Both the position numbers and the translations under genes were made by a program. 64,000 nt of DNA from Roseibium alexandrii DFL-11 (GTDB taxonomy: Bacteria > Pseudomonadota > Alphaproteobacteria > Rhizobiales > Stappiaceae): positions 2,061,228 to 2,125,227 of the forward strand of contig NZ_CM011002.1 in NCBI RefSeq assembly GCF_000158095.2. The letters are read 5' to 3'. Positions 54,035 through 63,403 of the stretch are shown one piece after another. Numbering within the stretch: position 1 is the stretch's first letter; every line of letters starts with the position of its first letter. The notes under the pieces are model-generated. The model worked only from the letters and a program-made list of their open reading frames with translations. It made no database searches and was not told where the DNA came from.

Positions 54035-55270
54035 TCAGGCTTCAACTTCGCGGGTGACGACAGCAGCCCCGGCTTCCAGCGTCCTGTGAACGGGGCACTT
54101 GTCCGCGATCTCGAGCAATCGTGTCCGGGTTGCTGCATCGAGATCGCCCTCCAGCGTGATCAACCGCTCAAAACGGTCAATTTTGCCACCGCGGGTTTTC
54201 TGCTCCTCCGAACAGTCCTCGCATTCAGCGGCATGGACCTTGTCATGCAACACCGTCGTCCCGATCCGGTCGATGTCCAGCCCCTTCCGGTCGGCATACA
54301 TGCGCAGCGTCATGACCGTACACGCACCAAGCGCTGCAGAGAGATACCCATAGGGCGACGGGCCGCTGTCAAAACCGCCATAGCTTTCCGGTTCGTCGGC
54401 AATCAGCCGGTGATGTCCACTGGCGACGAGTGCCTGAAACTTGCCCTGCCCCGTTTCGACGACTTCCACGCCGTCGCCTTTCGCACTGGCGTCCGGTTCA
54501 ACAATCGGATCCAGATAGCCGCTGGACCATCCGGCAATAACTTTCGCTGCGTATTCGGCATCCTGACTGCGGGACAGCAGGTGATCGGCCTTATCCAGCG
54601 ACACAAAGCTCTTTGGGTGCTTGGCGGCGAGAAAGATTTCGCCGGCATTGTCGATGCCGACCGTTTCGTCCAGCGGCGCATGCATGACCAGAAGTGCTTT
54701 TCCGAGTTCTGCTGTGTGCGAGAGCACAGCTTGGCGTTCCAGGTCTGCCAGAAACTCGCGCCGGATGGTGAAGGGCCGACCGGCAAGATCAACCTCTAGG
54801 GCGCCCTGCTCCTTAATATCATCGATCGCATGGGCAAAATTATGCACGACATGACCCGCTTCAGATGGGGCACCAATCGTGACGACCGCACGCACCTCGG
54901 GGATGTCTTTGGCGACAGACAGAACAGCCGCGCCGCCAAGCGAATGGCCGATAAGAAGCTGCGGAGCTTCGTAGTTCTTGCGCAGGAAATCCGCCGCGAC
55001 CTTCAGGTCTTCGACATTGGAGGAAAACCCGGTTGAGGAAAAATCGCCGCCGCTGCCGCCAAGTCCGGTAAAGTCGAACCGCAAAACGGCAACGCCTTCT
55101 GCGCTCAACGCGCCGGCGATGTGTCGCGCGGCTGCGATGTCCTTCGAACAGGTGAAGCAATGGGCGAACAGCGCAAAGGCGCGGATGGGCCCAGCCGGCA
55201 GATCAAGCCGCGCGGCAAGGTGCGCGCCTTGCGATCCTTCAAATTCCAGTTTTTGTGCTTGTTGTGCCAA
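54035..55270 (-). CDS. Alpha/beta hydrolase-OsmC fusion protein
   Basis: A 411-residue fusion. Residues about 1-255 form an alpha/beta hydrolase with nucleophile elbow GHSLGG and the FDFTGLGGSGGDF segment. Residues about 270-405 form an OsmC domain with the redox Cys pair in LGACTVMTLRMYADRKG and AEAE-like CPVHRTLEAG (a typical peroxide-sensing cysteine position). TTG at 55270 is chosen because GGAGG lies 8 bp upstream and a hairpin covers the ATG at 55333. Fusions like this are known in proteobacteria. Likely involved in organic hydroperoxide handling, but the hydrolase substrate is unknown. Confidence 0.85.
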   Translation of the reverse strand: MAQQAQKLEFEGSQGAHLAARLDLPAGPIRAFALFAHCFTCSKDIAAARHIAGALSAEGVAVLRFDFTGLGGSGGDFSSTGFSSNVEDLKVAADFLRKNYEAPQLLIGHSLGGAAVLSVAKDIPEVRAVVTIGAPSEAGHVVHNFAHAIDDIKEQGALEVDLAGRPFTIRREFLADLERQAVLSHTAELGKALLVMHAPLDETVGIDNAGEIFLAAKHPKSFVSLDKADHLLSRSQDAEYAAKVIAGWSSGYLDPIVEPDASAKGDGVEVVETGQGKFQALVASGHHRLIADEPESYGGFDSGPSPYGYLSAALGACTVMTLRMYADRKGLDIDRIGTTVLHDKVHAAECEDCSEEQKTRGGKIDRFERLITLEGDLDAATRTRLLEIADKCPVHRTLEAGAAVVTREVEA

Positions 55271-55328
55271 CGCCCGGCCCTCCAGTCTTGTTTCCCTGCA
55301 CAGGTAAGGAGAGCTTAAAGGCAAACAA

Positions 55329-55355
55329 GTCACGCCTTGGTGTCAAGGCCGTGAC
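55329..55355 (-). terminator. Hairpin after the cytochrome c maturation operon
   Basis: GTCAC-GCCTTG pairs with CAAGGC-CGTGAC around a 4-nt loop with a one-base bulge, and TTGTTT follows on the minus strand. It lies 43 bp beyond the ccmH stop, so it is a terminator candidate for the ccm operon. Confidence 0.5.
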
Positions 55356-55397
55356 CAGTGCGTTCGCACAAGATGTTCCGAGCGAATGCCGTTCGGA

Positions 55398-55889
55398 TCA
55401 GCTCTGATCTTTTGAAGACAGCAGCACTTTCAAGCGCTTTTCTTCTTCCGCAGACAATTTCGGCGCCGGCTGGTTTTCTCCCGCCGCAGCAGCTGTCGTT
55501 TGTCTGCGGCGCAGTGTGATGACAATGGCGGCAATCCCCGCGATCAAAGCAAGGGGCCCGGCGGCCCACAGAAAGAGCGTGTGCCAAGCAAACCGTGGCT
55601 TCAAAAGAACAAATTCGCCGTACCGGTCGACCAGGAAATCAATCACCTGCGCATCCGTGTCACCGGCGACCAGACGCTCGCGCACCAGAACCCGCAGGTC
55701 CTTGGCGAGCGGCGCGTCGCTGTCGTCGATTGACTGGTTCTGACAGACCATGCAGCGGAGCTCGGCCGACAAGGCCCGGGCCCGCGTCTCCAGCGCCGGG
55801 TCCTCCAGGATTTCATCCGGTGAGATGGCAAGCGCAGGCCCTGAAAGGACACACAAGACCAGCGAAAGACAGGCAAGGAGCCGTTTCAT
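55398..55889 (-). CDS. ccmH: Cytochrome c maturation thiol reductase CcmH/CycL
   Basis: A 163-residue periplasmic-facing protein: signal peptide (MKRLLACLSLVLCVLSGPALA), then the redox motif RCMVCQNQSIDDSDA that keeps apocytochrome Cys residues reduced for haem attachment, and a C-terminal transmembrane anchor (about residues 105-125). ATG at 55889 begins the signal peptide; the open frame upstream is not plausible protein. Last gene of ccmI-E-F-H. Confidence 0.93.
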   Translation of the reverse strand: MKRLLACLSLVLCVLSGPALAISPDEILEDPALETRARALSAELRCMVCQNQSIDDSDAPLAKDLRVLVRERLVAGDTDAQVIDFLVDRYGEFVLLKPRFAWHTLFLWAAGPLALIAGIAAIVITLRRRQTTAAAAGENQPAPKLSAEEEKRLKVLLSSKDQS

Positions 55890-55902
55890 CGGGATCAGTC
55901 TC

Positions 55903-57891
55903 CTATTCCGCCGGAACGCTGGCAGTTTGTTTGCGTTTGGTAGCCGGTTTCGGAGCCCCAACCCGCAAGCGGCGGTCCGCCATGGAGAAGGCCGCGCCAA
56001 GCGCCATGATCACACAGCCGATCCAGATGAGCGTGATCAGCGGCTTGTAATAGGCACGGACATCCACCGCACCGTCATTGCGCCGTTCCCCTAGGGAGAC
56101 ATAGACCTGCGAAAAGCCAGTCGTATGAATTGCCGCTTCAGTGGTCGGCATCTGGCGCGCTGTATAGACCCGTTTGGACGGCTTCATCTCGGCAACGAAT
56201 GCACCACCTTCACGAACCGTGAAGTGCCCGACCTCTTCAACGAAGTTTGGCCCGCGGCGCGGCACCGCGCCGTCAAAAGTCAGCTCATATCCAGAGACGT
56301 TCACCGTATCGCCGGGCCGCATTGTCCGGACCTGCTCTTCCTGGAACGCAGAGGATGTCACAATGCCAAGCACGGTGACGCCGATGCCGAAATGGGCGGT
56401 GGCAGTTCCCCAGGCAGAGCCTGGAAGACCATAGAGACGCGCAAAACCGCGTTTTGGACCGATTTCGAAGAACTTCACCCGTGTGACGATTTCGGAAATT
56501 GCCCCGGCCATTACCCAGACCGCCAGTCCGACACCGAGAGGGGCAAGAACCCGCTCCATGCCCCAGAGCCAGAAGGTGAACAGGGTCATCAGCAACGCAA
56601 GTCCGAACGCCGCATAGAGCCGCTGTGAGGCTGCCAGAAGATCCCCGCGTTTCCAGGCCAGGATTGGCCCGAACGGAACAGCCATCAGGAGCGGCACCAT
56701 CAACGGTCCGAAGGTCAGATTGAAGAACGGTTCACCAACCGAAATCATTTCGCCGGTGATTGCGTCCAGCACCAGCGGATACAGCGTCCCGACCAGAACA
56801 GCGGCCGTGGCCGCCGTCAGGAAGAGGTTGTTGAGAACCAGTCCGCCTTCCCGGCTGATCGGGGCAAACAGGCCGCCCTGTTTCAGCATCGGTGCACGCC
56901 AGGCAAACAGCGACAGCGAGCCGCCGATAAAGAGGCACAGGAGCCCGAGAATAAACACGCCACGCGAGGGATCAGTGGCAAATGCATGAACAGATGTCAG
57001 CACACCCGAGCGGACCAGGAAGGCGCCCAGCAGCGACAGCGAGAACGTGAAGATCGCCAGAAGCACCGTCCAGACCTTCAACGCTTCCCGTTTTTCCATA
57101 ACGATCGCGGAGTGGAGCAGCGCCGTGCCGGCAAGCCACGGCATAAAGGATGCATTTTCGACCGGATCCCAGAACCACCAGCCGCCCCAGCCGAGCTCGT
57201 AGTATGCCCAATAAGAGCCCATAGCGATGCCGAGTGTCAGGAAGCTCCAGGCCAGCAGTGTCCACGGCCGGACCCAACGAGCCCAGGCCGCGTCCGTACG
57301 TCCCAAAATGAGCGCAGCGACAGCAAAGGAGAAGGTGATCGAGAAACCGACATAGCCGACATAGAGCAACGGCGGGTGGATCGCCAGGCCAATATCCTGC
57401 AGGATCGGGTTGAGGTCGTTGCCTTCAATTGGCGGATTTTCATAACGGTTGAACGGGTTTGACGTTGCCAGCAGGAACAGCAGGAAACCGGCGGAAATCC
57501 AGCCCTGAACAGCCAGCGTGGTGGCTCTCAGATCATCCGGAAGATTGCCGCCAAATACCCCGACCAGAGCTCCGAAGAAGACCAGAATCAGCACCCAGAG
57601 CAACATGGAGCCTTCATGATTGCCCCAGACACCGGTGATCTTGAAAAGAAGCGGTTTTGCGGAGTGCGAGTTCTCATAAACGTTCACGACGGAAAAATCC
57701 GAAGCAACGTAAGCCACGGTCAGAACCGCAAACGACACAAGAACCAGAAAGAAGACGGTCACGGAGACCGGTGTGGCGACTGCCATGAGGCGGCCATCGC
57801 CTTTCAAGGCTCCCCATAACGGCACCACTGACACAACCAGTGTCAAAGCAAACGCCAATACCAGAGCGTAATGTCCGAGTTCGACCAACAT
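55903..57891 (-). CDS. ccmF: Haem lyase subunit CcmF/CycK
   Basis: A 662-residue polytopic membrane protein that attaches haem to cytochrome c. The WWD haem-handling motif reads WGGWWFWDPVENASFMPW (near residue 230), with conserved periplasmic His residues around it. About a dozen transmembrane segments can be read. ATG at 57891 is used; GGAC lies upstream, and a further five-residue extension is possible. It is followed by ccmH after 13 bp. Confidence 0.95.
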   Translation of the reverse strand: MLVELGHYALVLAFALTLVVSVVPLWGALKGDGRLMAVATPVSVTVFFLVLVSFAVLTVAYVASDFSVVNVYENSHSAKPLLFKITGVWGNHEGSMLLWVLILVFFGALVGVFGGNLPDDLRATTLAVQGWISAGFLLFLLATSNPFNRYENPPIEGNDLNPILQDIGLAIHPPLLYVGYVGFSITFSFAVAALILGRTDAAWARWVRPWTLLAWSFLTLGIAMGSYWAYYELGWGGWWFWDPVENASFMPWLAGTALLHSAIVMEKREALKVWTVLLAIFTFSLSLLGAFLVRSGVLTSVHAFATDPSRGVFILGLLCLFIGGSLSLFAWRAPMLKQGGLFAPISREGGLVLNNLFLTAATAAVLVGTLYPLVLDAITGEMISVGEPFFNLTFGPLMVPLLMAVPFGPILAWKRGDLLAASQRLYAAFGLALLMTLFTFWLWGMERVLAPLGVGLAVWVMAGAISEIVTRVKFFEIGPKRGFARLYGLPGSAWGTATAHFGIGVTVLGIVTSSAFQEEQVRTMRPGDTVNVSGYELTFDGAVPRRGPNFVEEVGHFTVREGGAFVAEMKPSKRVYTARQMPTTEAAIHTTGFSQVYVSLGERRNDGAVDVRAYYKPLITLIWIGCVIMALGAAFSMADRRLRVGAPKPATKRKQTASVPAE

Positions 57892-57955
57892 TGTCCTGCG
57901 TCCCATCCCTCAGGTTATGTCTTTGGCTGCGTCATAGGCATTCAGCCTGACAGCA

Positions 57956-58405
57956 TTAGTTGGCAGCGCCCTCTCCGCCCTGCCAATGGCCCTGATCCTT
58001 CAGAGCTTCCGCCACTTCTTTGGGCATGTAATTCTCATCGTGCTTGGCCAAGACGCTGTCGGCAACGAAAATCCCGCTTGGCGTCAATACGCCTTCGGTT
58101 ACAACGCCCTGCCCTTCACGGAACAGATCCGGAAGAATGCCCTGATAAGTCACCGCCACAGAATGCGCGGTATCGGTCACGCGGAATTTCACGTTTGCGT
58201 CATCAGAGCGCTCGACAGACCCGTCTTCGACCAGTCCACCAAGCCGAATTCTCTGCCCTTCAGGGATTTGCTGGCTCGCAATATCGCTTGGGCTTTGAAA
58301 GAAAACGATTTGATCATTCAGCGCGAACAGGATCAATCCAAGTGCAAGCGCCAGAACGGCCCCCGCGGATCCGATCAGTGTAAAACGCCGTTGTTTCCGA
58401 GTCAT
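57956..58405 (-). CDS. ccmE: Haem chaperone CcmE/CycJ
   Basis: A 149-residue periplasmic haem chaperone: N-terminal transmembrane anchor (about residues 8-28), OB-fold barrel with [18 protein letters not shown], and the haem-binding His in [11 protein letters not shown]. Length and motifs fit the standard CcmE that hands haem to CcmF. Lies 63 bp downstream of ccmI and 64 bp upstream of ccmF. Confidence 0.95.
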   Translation of the reverse strand: MTRKQRRFTLIGSAGAVLALALGLILFALNDQIVFFQSPSDIASQQIPEGQRIRLGGLVEDGSVERSDDANVKFRVTDTAHSVAVTYQGILPDLFREGQGVVTEGVLTPSGIFVADSVLAKHDENYMPKEVAEALKDQGHWQGGEGAAN

Positions 58406-58468
58406 TTTAGTTCCGTCTAACGTTGCCTGACAGCAAGCTCCCGCCCCTCAAGGATTTTGCCGCGTTGT

Positions 58469-59605
58469 CTATGACCCACTCAACCCCAGAGTGACTGCCG
58501 CGTCTTTGATCCTGGCCAATTCGGCCGGTCTTTCCGCGAAAATTTTTTCAGCGCGCCGATAGGTGTCGAACGCTTCGTCCCGTTTACCTAGGACCATATA
58601 GGCGCGCATCAACTGGCCCCATTCTGCAACAGTTCCGCCATTGGCATCAATCCGTGCGGCAAGGCCCTGGACCATGGTCGTGATCATCTTTTGGCGATCA
58701 TCGTCACTCATCTCACCGGCAGCCTCGACATCGGCCTGACTTGGACCTCTCAGAGCTGGAAGCAGTTCTGGTGTCTCTCCGGTCAAACCAGCCAATTCCC
58801 GCCGCGCGACTGGCACCCATGCCGCCTGAGGATCAGCCCCTTCAAGAAGGGCCTGCCAAGCATTGATGGCCTCATCCCTCTTTCCTTCCTGGGTCAGCGC
58901 CAGAGCAAGAAAGAACCTCGGTTTCACTGCCGTCGGCTCCAGATCCACGGCCTGTTGAAAGGCCGTCCGCGCCAGTTCGGTAATGACACCCTCATTGGAC
59001 ACGGTCATGGCTTCACCCATGTCCGTCAGCCAGTCCGGTCTTGAACCGAGAATCCGGATCGCGTTGGAATAGGCACGTGCTGCGGAATCCGGCTGGCCCA
59101 TCCGCATATAGACCGGTGCAATCACAGCCCAGCCCTGACCGTCTTCGGGGTCTTCCGCCAAGTGGCGTTCAACCCGGGCAACCAGCAGTTCGACCGGTTG
59201 CTCATCAGCGGGGGCCGACAAACGCGCAGCAAGTGGCTGGTCTTGAAGGTCGGGCGATCCGAGAGCGAGATATGTTCCAAGGGCAGCTGCCGGCAACGCC
59301 ACGAGCGCAATGAGTTGAACGGATCGGATCCGAAGTTTCGAGACGGTTACCGGGCGTGACTCGTCCTTCCGGTCATGCACGGAGAGCAAGCGGCGCGCTG
59401 TTTCGGTACGGGCCGCTTCAGCCGCTTCTGCGTCGATCAGGCCGTCCGACAAGTCTCGATCAATTGCTGCCAATTGTTCTTTGTAAACAGCTGCATCAGC
59501 TTGCGCTGCGGCTTCCTCCACAGAGGACCGCGACCGCGTCAGCGGAACAAGAACAGAAAGGGCCGCCAGCGCGGTCAAAACCGAGATTAGGATCCAAAAA
59601 ATCAT
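58469..59605 (-). CDS. ccmI: Cytochrome c maturation protein CcmI/CycH
   Basis: A 378-residue protein with an N-terminal transmembrane segment (IFWILISVLTALAALSVLVPL), a cytoplasmic loop (YKEQLAAIDRDLSDGLIDAEAAEAARTE), a second transmembrane segment (about residues 90-108) and a C-terminal TPR-rich periplasmic domain that presents apocytochrome c. ATG at 59605 starts the transmembrane segment; an upstream ATG at 59641 is less likely. First gene of the operon. Confidence 0.92.
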   Translation of the reverse strand: MIFWILISVLTALAALSVLVPLTRSRSSVEEAAAQADAAVYKEQLAAIDRDLSDGLIDAEAAEAARTETARRLLSVHDRKDESRPVTVSKLRIRSVQLIALVALPAAALGTYLALGSPDLQDQPLAARLSAPADEQPVELLVARVERHLAEDPEDGQGWAVIAPVYMRMGQPDSAARAYSNAIRILGSRPDWLTDMGEAMTVSNEGVITELARTAFQQAVDLEPTAVKPRFFLALALTQEGKRDEAINAWQALLEGADPQAAWVPVARRELAGLTGETPELLPALRGPSQADVEAAGEMSDDDRQKMITTMVQGLAARIDANGGTVAEWGQLMRAYMVLGKRDEAFDTYRRAEKIFAERPAELARIKDAAVTLGLSGS

Positions 59606-59717
59606 GGATGCATATAGACAACCGAATGTGTCGAAATGCAAGTAAATGCGTGTGTGACTGGCGGTCGCGGCCTAAAACCTGCGAACTGCACTCAACGCGT
59701 CATCCAGAGCTTCGGAA

Positions 59718-61199
59718 TCAAGCGCGTTTCAGGGCCTTGTTGATCAACCGGCGCTCCGGTGTAGCGGCGGCGGTTTCATCGCCTGCCCGCGTCTTGGCCT
59801 TTGCAAGCGCCGCATGGCGGCTGCGCCGCAATTGGTCGGCATACTCCGCACCGAAATAGATTTCCGACAACATGATCGCAACATCGGCGGCTGCCTGATG
59901 CGCTTCCAGTTGCGGGCTTTTTGCCTTGCCAAGATCGGTAATCAAAGATCTGGTCACAATTTCGAGTGTCTGCTCGACGGTCTGGCGCGTGCGTTTGCTG
60001 ATATCATTGACTGCAAACGTCTCAGAGCCATGGCGCACCATGTTGACAACCCGCACAGCCCGTACTGCGTCATTGATTGCCGTCTGGTCCAAAATCAACT
60101 TGCCGTCATCATCCAGCTTTGGAACCTGCAGGGCACGGCGGACTGCCGTATGCGCATTGTGCAGTTCCCTGGTCACCACATCGGAAATGCTGCGTTTTGT
60201 GTCAGCCAGCCGGCTGTGCCACTTGCCCGTCACGGTCAAATCGACATCGCGCTCGATTCCCCGGACCAGCGAGTTGTAGTCGGAAAGCGCGTTTGAAAAA
60301 GCCACCGGATCGGGATTGTTGTTGCGGTGATCCACTGCAAGGATGTTCAGGCGTTCGGCCTCGCTCATCACCACATCAACAAAGGGGGCGAATTGCGACC
60401 CTGCGATCACTTTCGGATCGTCATCTCCGGCAAGCCGGCCTGCAAACGCACACAAGGCCGAAGGCTTGTCAGCGCGGTCGACAAGAGCGGCGGCGACCAG
60501 TGGAAGATGGTCCGGAAAACGCTCGGAACACTTATCAACCATGCGCAGGACATCGTGGTCCTGCTTTAAGCGCCGTTCGTTGATCCTGTCGGGCATGGCT
60601 TCCAGAAACGGCATGAGCCAACGCTCGGATGAGAAGACCTTGTGAATGTCGCGCAGCTCGGAAATGCCGCGCTCACCGCCAAGCTCGATCCCCATGCGGC
60701 GGTGTTCGCGGTCATCGATTTCACCGCGCCTCAAGGCTTCACCGATCGCGTCCGCAGACCGGGTTCTGAGGGCTTGTACCAAACCATCAACCCGTTCGCC
60801 GCTGACGGCGGCATTGCCCGCCTGCTCAAGCACGAGCTGAACGTCCGTCGGCATGACGTCCCGGCCGAGCCATTTCCAAACCTTGTTCAACATGCCGCGA
60901 TGGATGCGGCCTTCCTGACGATTTGGAAGAAACTCGTCGATCAGGAAACCGTCGAGTGAGGTGAAGAACATCCGTTGAATTTGACCGCGCCGATGTTCAT
61001 TGCCTTCTGTATCGAGAGGGTGTGTCGTCGGTTTTCGCAGGATTGCAAGGGCTGAGTTAAGCACCAACTCAATATTCGGATCCGCATCGGCCTGGGCCTT
61101 CGCACGCTCAAGATTGCGCACAAGCGCCTCAATCGCCTTCGGACTGAGGCTGCTAAGATAGGTCCTGATTTTAGCTTGTAGCTGGTCCAGCTGTGTCAT
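59718..61199 (-). CDS. Uncharacterised 493-residue helical protein
   Basis: A long, mainly helical, soluble-looking protein without signal peptide or transmembrane segments, and no motif I recognise. Landmarks: LERAKAQADADPNIELVLNS near the N-terminus, HRRGQIQRMFFTSLDGFLID near residue 70, and TRQTVEQTLEIVTRSLITDL near 410. Its neighbours are the ccm operon on one side and a lipoprotein on the other, with over 100 bp on each side. This looks like a conserved Hyphomicrobiales protein of unknown function. Confidence 0.75.
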   Translation of the reverse strand: MTQLDQLQAKIRTYLSSLSPKAIEALVRNLERAKAQADADPNIELVLNSALAILRKPTTHPLDTEGNEHRRGQIQRMFFTSLDGFLIDEFLPNRQEGRIHRGMLNKVWKWLGRDVMPTDVQLVLEQAGNAAVSGERVDGLVQALRTRSADAIGEALRRGEIDDREHRRMGIELGGERGISELRDIHKVFSSERWLMPFLEAMPDRINERRLKQDHDVLRMVDKCSERFPDHLPLVAAALVDRADKPSALCAFAGRLAGDDDPKVIAGSQFAPFVDVVMSEAERLNILAVDHRNNNPDPVAFSNALSDYNSLVRGIERDVDLTVTGKWHSRLADTKRSISDVVTRELHNAHTAVRRALQVPKLDDDGKLILDQTAINDAVRAVRVVNMVRHGSETFAVNDISKRTRQTVEQTLEIVTRSLITDLGKAKSPQLEAHQAAADVAIMLSEIYFGAEYADQLRRSRHAALAKAKTRAGDETAAATPERRLINKALKRA

Positions 61200-61368
61200 T
61201 CACGAGATCTACGGCAGCCAATGTTTCTTTTGTGATGGTAAACGCCGAACCTTAAACAAGTATGTAGAAAACACGATGCCGTTACGCGACACGAATTGCC
61301 GCGAACACTTGCTATTTCAGGATTATTGAAAGAATTCAGAGGTGTGTTTCGGAAAGACTGCCCGGCTT

Positions 61369-61806
61369 TTAGCCGATAACCTTCCAGTCACCACGATCCA
61401 TTTCACACGCTGTGCCGCGCGCCTGGAGAACACGGCCCTGGAGAACCATTTCATGGGTGAATTCGCGGCATTCGGTTTCATTCACGGAATAGACAGGCCC
61501 GGGAAGAACACGGCCACTGCGGCCCGTCCGGTCATTTTGCCAAGCAACCGACACACCAACACCGCGGGCACGCAGTGCCCGGTCCTGTGCCTGTTCCGCA
61601 GCTCGCCTGTCAGAGGGTTCCAGCGCTTCACCGAATTCATTGTTCACCAAAACGGAGATGGCGGCACTTGCTTCCGTGCCCGAGACGCTGCCCCTCGGAT
61701 CGCCGAAAGACGACCCCCAACCACCAACACCATTTGCACCGGATGCGATGGAGCATCCTCCCAAAAGAGTGGCTGTGAGCAAACAAAGGGCGCTGCGCAA
61801 TTTCAT
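61369..61806 (-). CDS. Surface-antigen-like lipoprotein
   Basis: A 145-residue lipoprotein: signal peptide ending in lipobox LLGGC (Cys near residue 18), then a Gly/Ser-rich linker and a C-terminal domain with WQNDRTGRSGRVLPGPVY, CREFTHEMVLQGR and GTACEMDRGDWKVIG. That pattern matches the 17-kDa surface antigen / RT0821-type family. ATG at 61806 (MKLRSALCLL) is preferred to an upstream start at 61905. Likely outer-membrane attached. Single gene. Confidence 0.8.
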   Translation of the reverse strand: MKLRSALCLLTATLLGGCSIASGANGVGGWGSSFGDPRGSVSGTEASAAISVLVNNEFGEALEPSDRRAAEQAQDRALRARGVGVSVAWQNDRTGRSGRVLPGPVYSVNETECREFTHEMVLQGRVLQARGTACEMDRGDWKVIG

Positions 61807-61972
61807 GCACCTAGTCTCCAAATCGGCTTTGTGGACCAAGTCCCCGGGAAGCGACTCAGTGGTAACGTGACTTTGTGGCCGAACTTGGCCACGATATAGA
61901 AACATTGCCTGTGACCTGCATCACATGTGATCACAGGCGATTTAAAAATCTGCAAACCATTCCGTTAGGGCA

Positions 61973-63403
61973 TCAGCTATCGCCAAGCAAGGGCAGGATC
62001 AAACGCGCCCTCAATCCACCCATTGAAGACCGCCCGAGTTCCAGGCGTCCTCCGTAAAGCGCTGCCAAATCTGCAACAATCGAGAGGCCGAGCCCAGTTC
62101 CGGGGACCGTTTCGTCCAGGCGGCGGCCGCGCTTGACGGCTTCTGCACATTGCTCCTCAGACAAGCCCGGGCCATCATCCTCGACACGGATTTCGACCAT
62201 CCCACGGGCGCTGGATGCGTCCGCGATGGGAGTTGCCGTCACCTGCACCGCAGATTTTGCCCATTTGCAGGCATTGTCGATGAGGTTGCCGGACATTTCC
62301 TCAAGGTCCTGCCCCTCGCCCCGGAACCGCAACTTGGCATCTTGAAGGCCATCAAGGCGCACATCCCGTTCCCGGTAAATTTTATTCATCGCCCGCACGA
62401 GCCTGTCCAAAACCGGCTGGACTTCGCAAGACACGCCAATCACCCGCCGTTGTGCCGCCATCCGGGCCCGTTCCAGATGATGCTGGATCTGGGTCGACAT
62501 CACCTCGGTCTGTTCGATCACCTTCTCCGCCAGTGGGCCTTCCGATGCGCGGGCTTCATTGGAGATCACGGAAAGTGGCGTCTTGAGACCGTGTGCAAGG
62601 TTGCCGACATGGGTCCGGGCCCGCTCGACGATTTCCTTATTGGAGCCGATAAGCGAGTTCAGTTCCACAGCCAGCGGTGCGATCTCACGCGGCAAAGCCT
62701 CGTCGATCCGCTCTGCCTCCCCTTGGCGCACGGCGCTTAGCGAAGACCTCAATCGTACCAGAGGCATTAGCCCGACACGGACCTGGAGAAACGTGGCCAA
62801 AACCAGTCCAAGCCCTACGATGAGAAGCGTCAGTGCGGCGAGGCGTGCGAACTCGCGGATATCGGCCCAAAAGCCTGCGGTCGCAGCCCCAACAGCGATG
62901 ACGTAAGGCGTCTCCCCAACGGCGATACGCTGTTGCATGACCCGGATTTCATCGCCTGTCGGTCCAGCAACAAAACCGGCTCCAGTATCGGCCTCCGCCA
63001 ATGCAGGCACTGCGAGTGGATCTCCAACCAGAGATTCAGATGCATAGAGAACCGTTCCTGTATCTGCCTGGCGAACGGTCCAATACCAGCCGGACAGAGG
63101 CAAAGAAAACCGCGGATCGCCCAGATAAGTCGGCTGTTGGACCTGAGGCGTTGCGCGCAAAACGGTCTCGTCGCTTGTTTCCAGCATCTCCGAAACAAGC
63201 GCTTTGATATGGATTTCGAGCTGGGCATCAAACGAGCGCTCGCTGGCCCGTTGATAGAGGCTGACAAGAAACACACCCGCAATCGCAAGTGCCAGCGTCG
63301 ACCATACGGCCGCCACCAGAACGAGACGGCCGGCAAGGGATCGCTGCGGCTTTACGGGCTTCGGAGCCGGTTCAGCTGCACCTTCCGCGCTGTCACTCGT
63401 CAC
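61973..63403 (-). CDS. Sensor histidine kinase (FeuQ/PhoQ-like)
   Basis: A 476-residue kinase with two transmembrane segments (about residues 22-45 and 182-205), a periplasmic sensor, HAMP (about 206-258), an HisKA-like helix with GNLAHGLKTPLSVISNEA (His near 270), and HATPase_c with DNACKWAK, DDGPGLSEE and GTGLGLSIV. GTG at 63403 overlaps the regulator stop by 11 bp. The layout recalls FeuQ/PhoQ-type kinases of Rhizobiales, but I am not certain of orthology. Confidence 0.9.
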   Translation of the reverse strand: MTSDSAEGAAEPAPKPVKPQRSLAGRLVLVAAVWSTLALAIAGVFLVSLYQRASERSFDAQLEIHIKALVSEMLETSDETVLRATPQVQQPTYLGDPRFSLPLSGWYWTVRQADTGTVLYASESLVGDPLAVPALAEADTGAGFVAGPTGDEIRVMQQRIAVGETPYVIAVGAATAGFWADIREFARLAALTLLIVGLGLVLATFLQVRVGLMPLVRLRSSLSAVRQGEAERIDEALPREIAPLAVELNSLIGSNKEIVERARTHVGNLAHGLKTPLSVISNEARASEGPLAEKVIEQTEVMSTQIQHHLERARMAAQRRVIGVSCEVQPVLDRLVRAMNKIYRERDVRLDGLQDAKLRFRGEGQDLEEMSGNLIDNACKWAKSAVQVTATPIADASSARGMVEIRVEDDGPGLSEEQCAEAVKRGRRLDETVPGTGLGLSIVADLAALYGGRLELGRSSMGGLRARLILPLLGDS

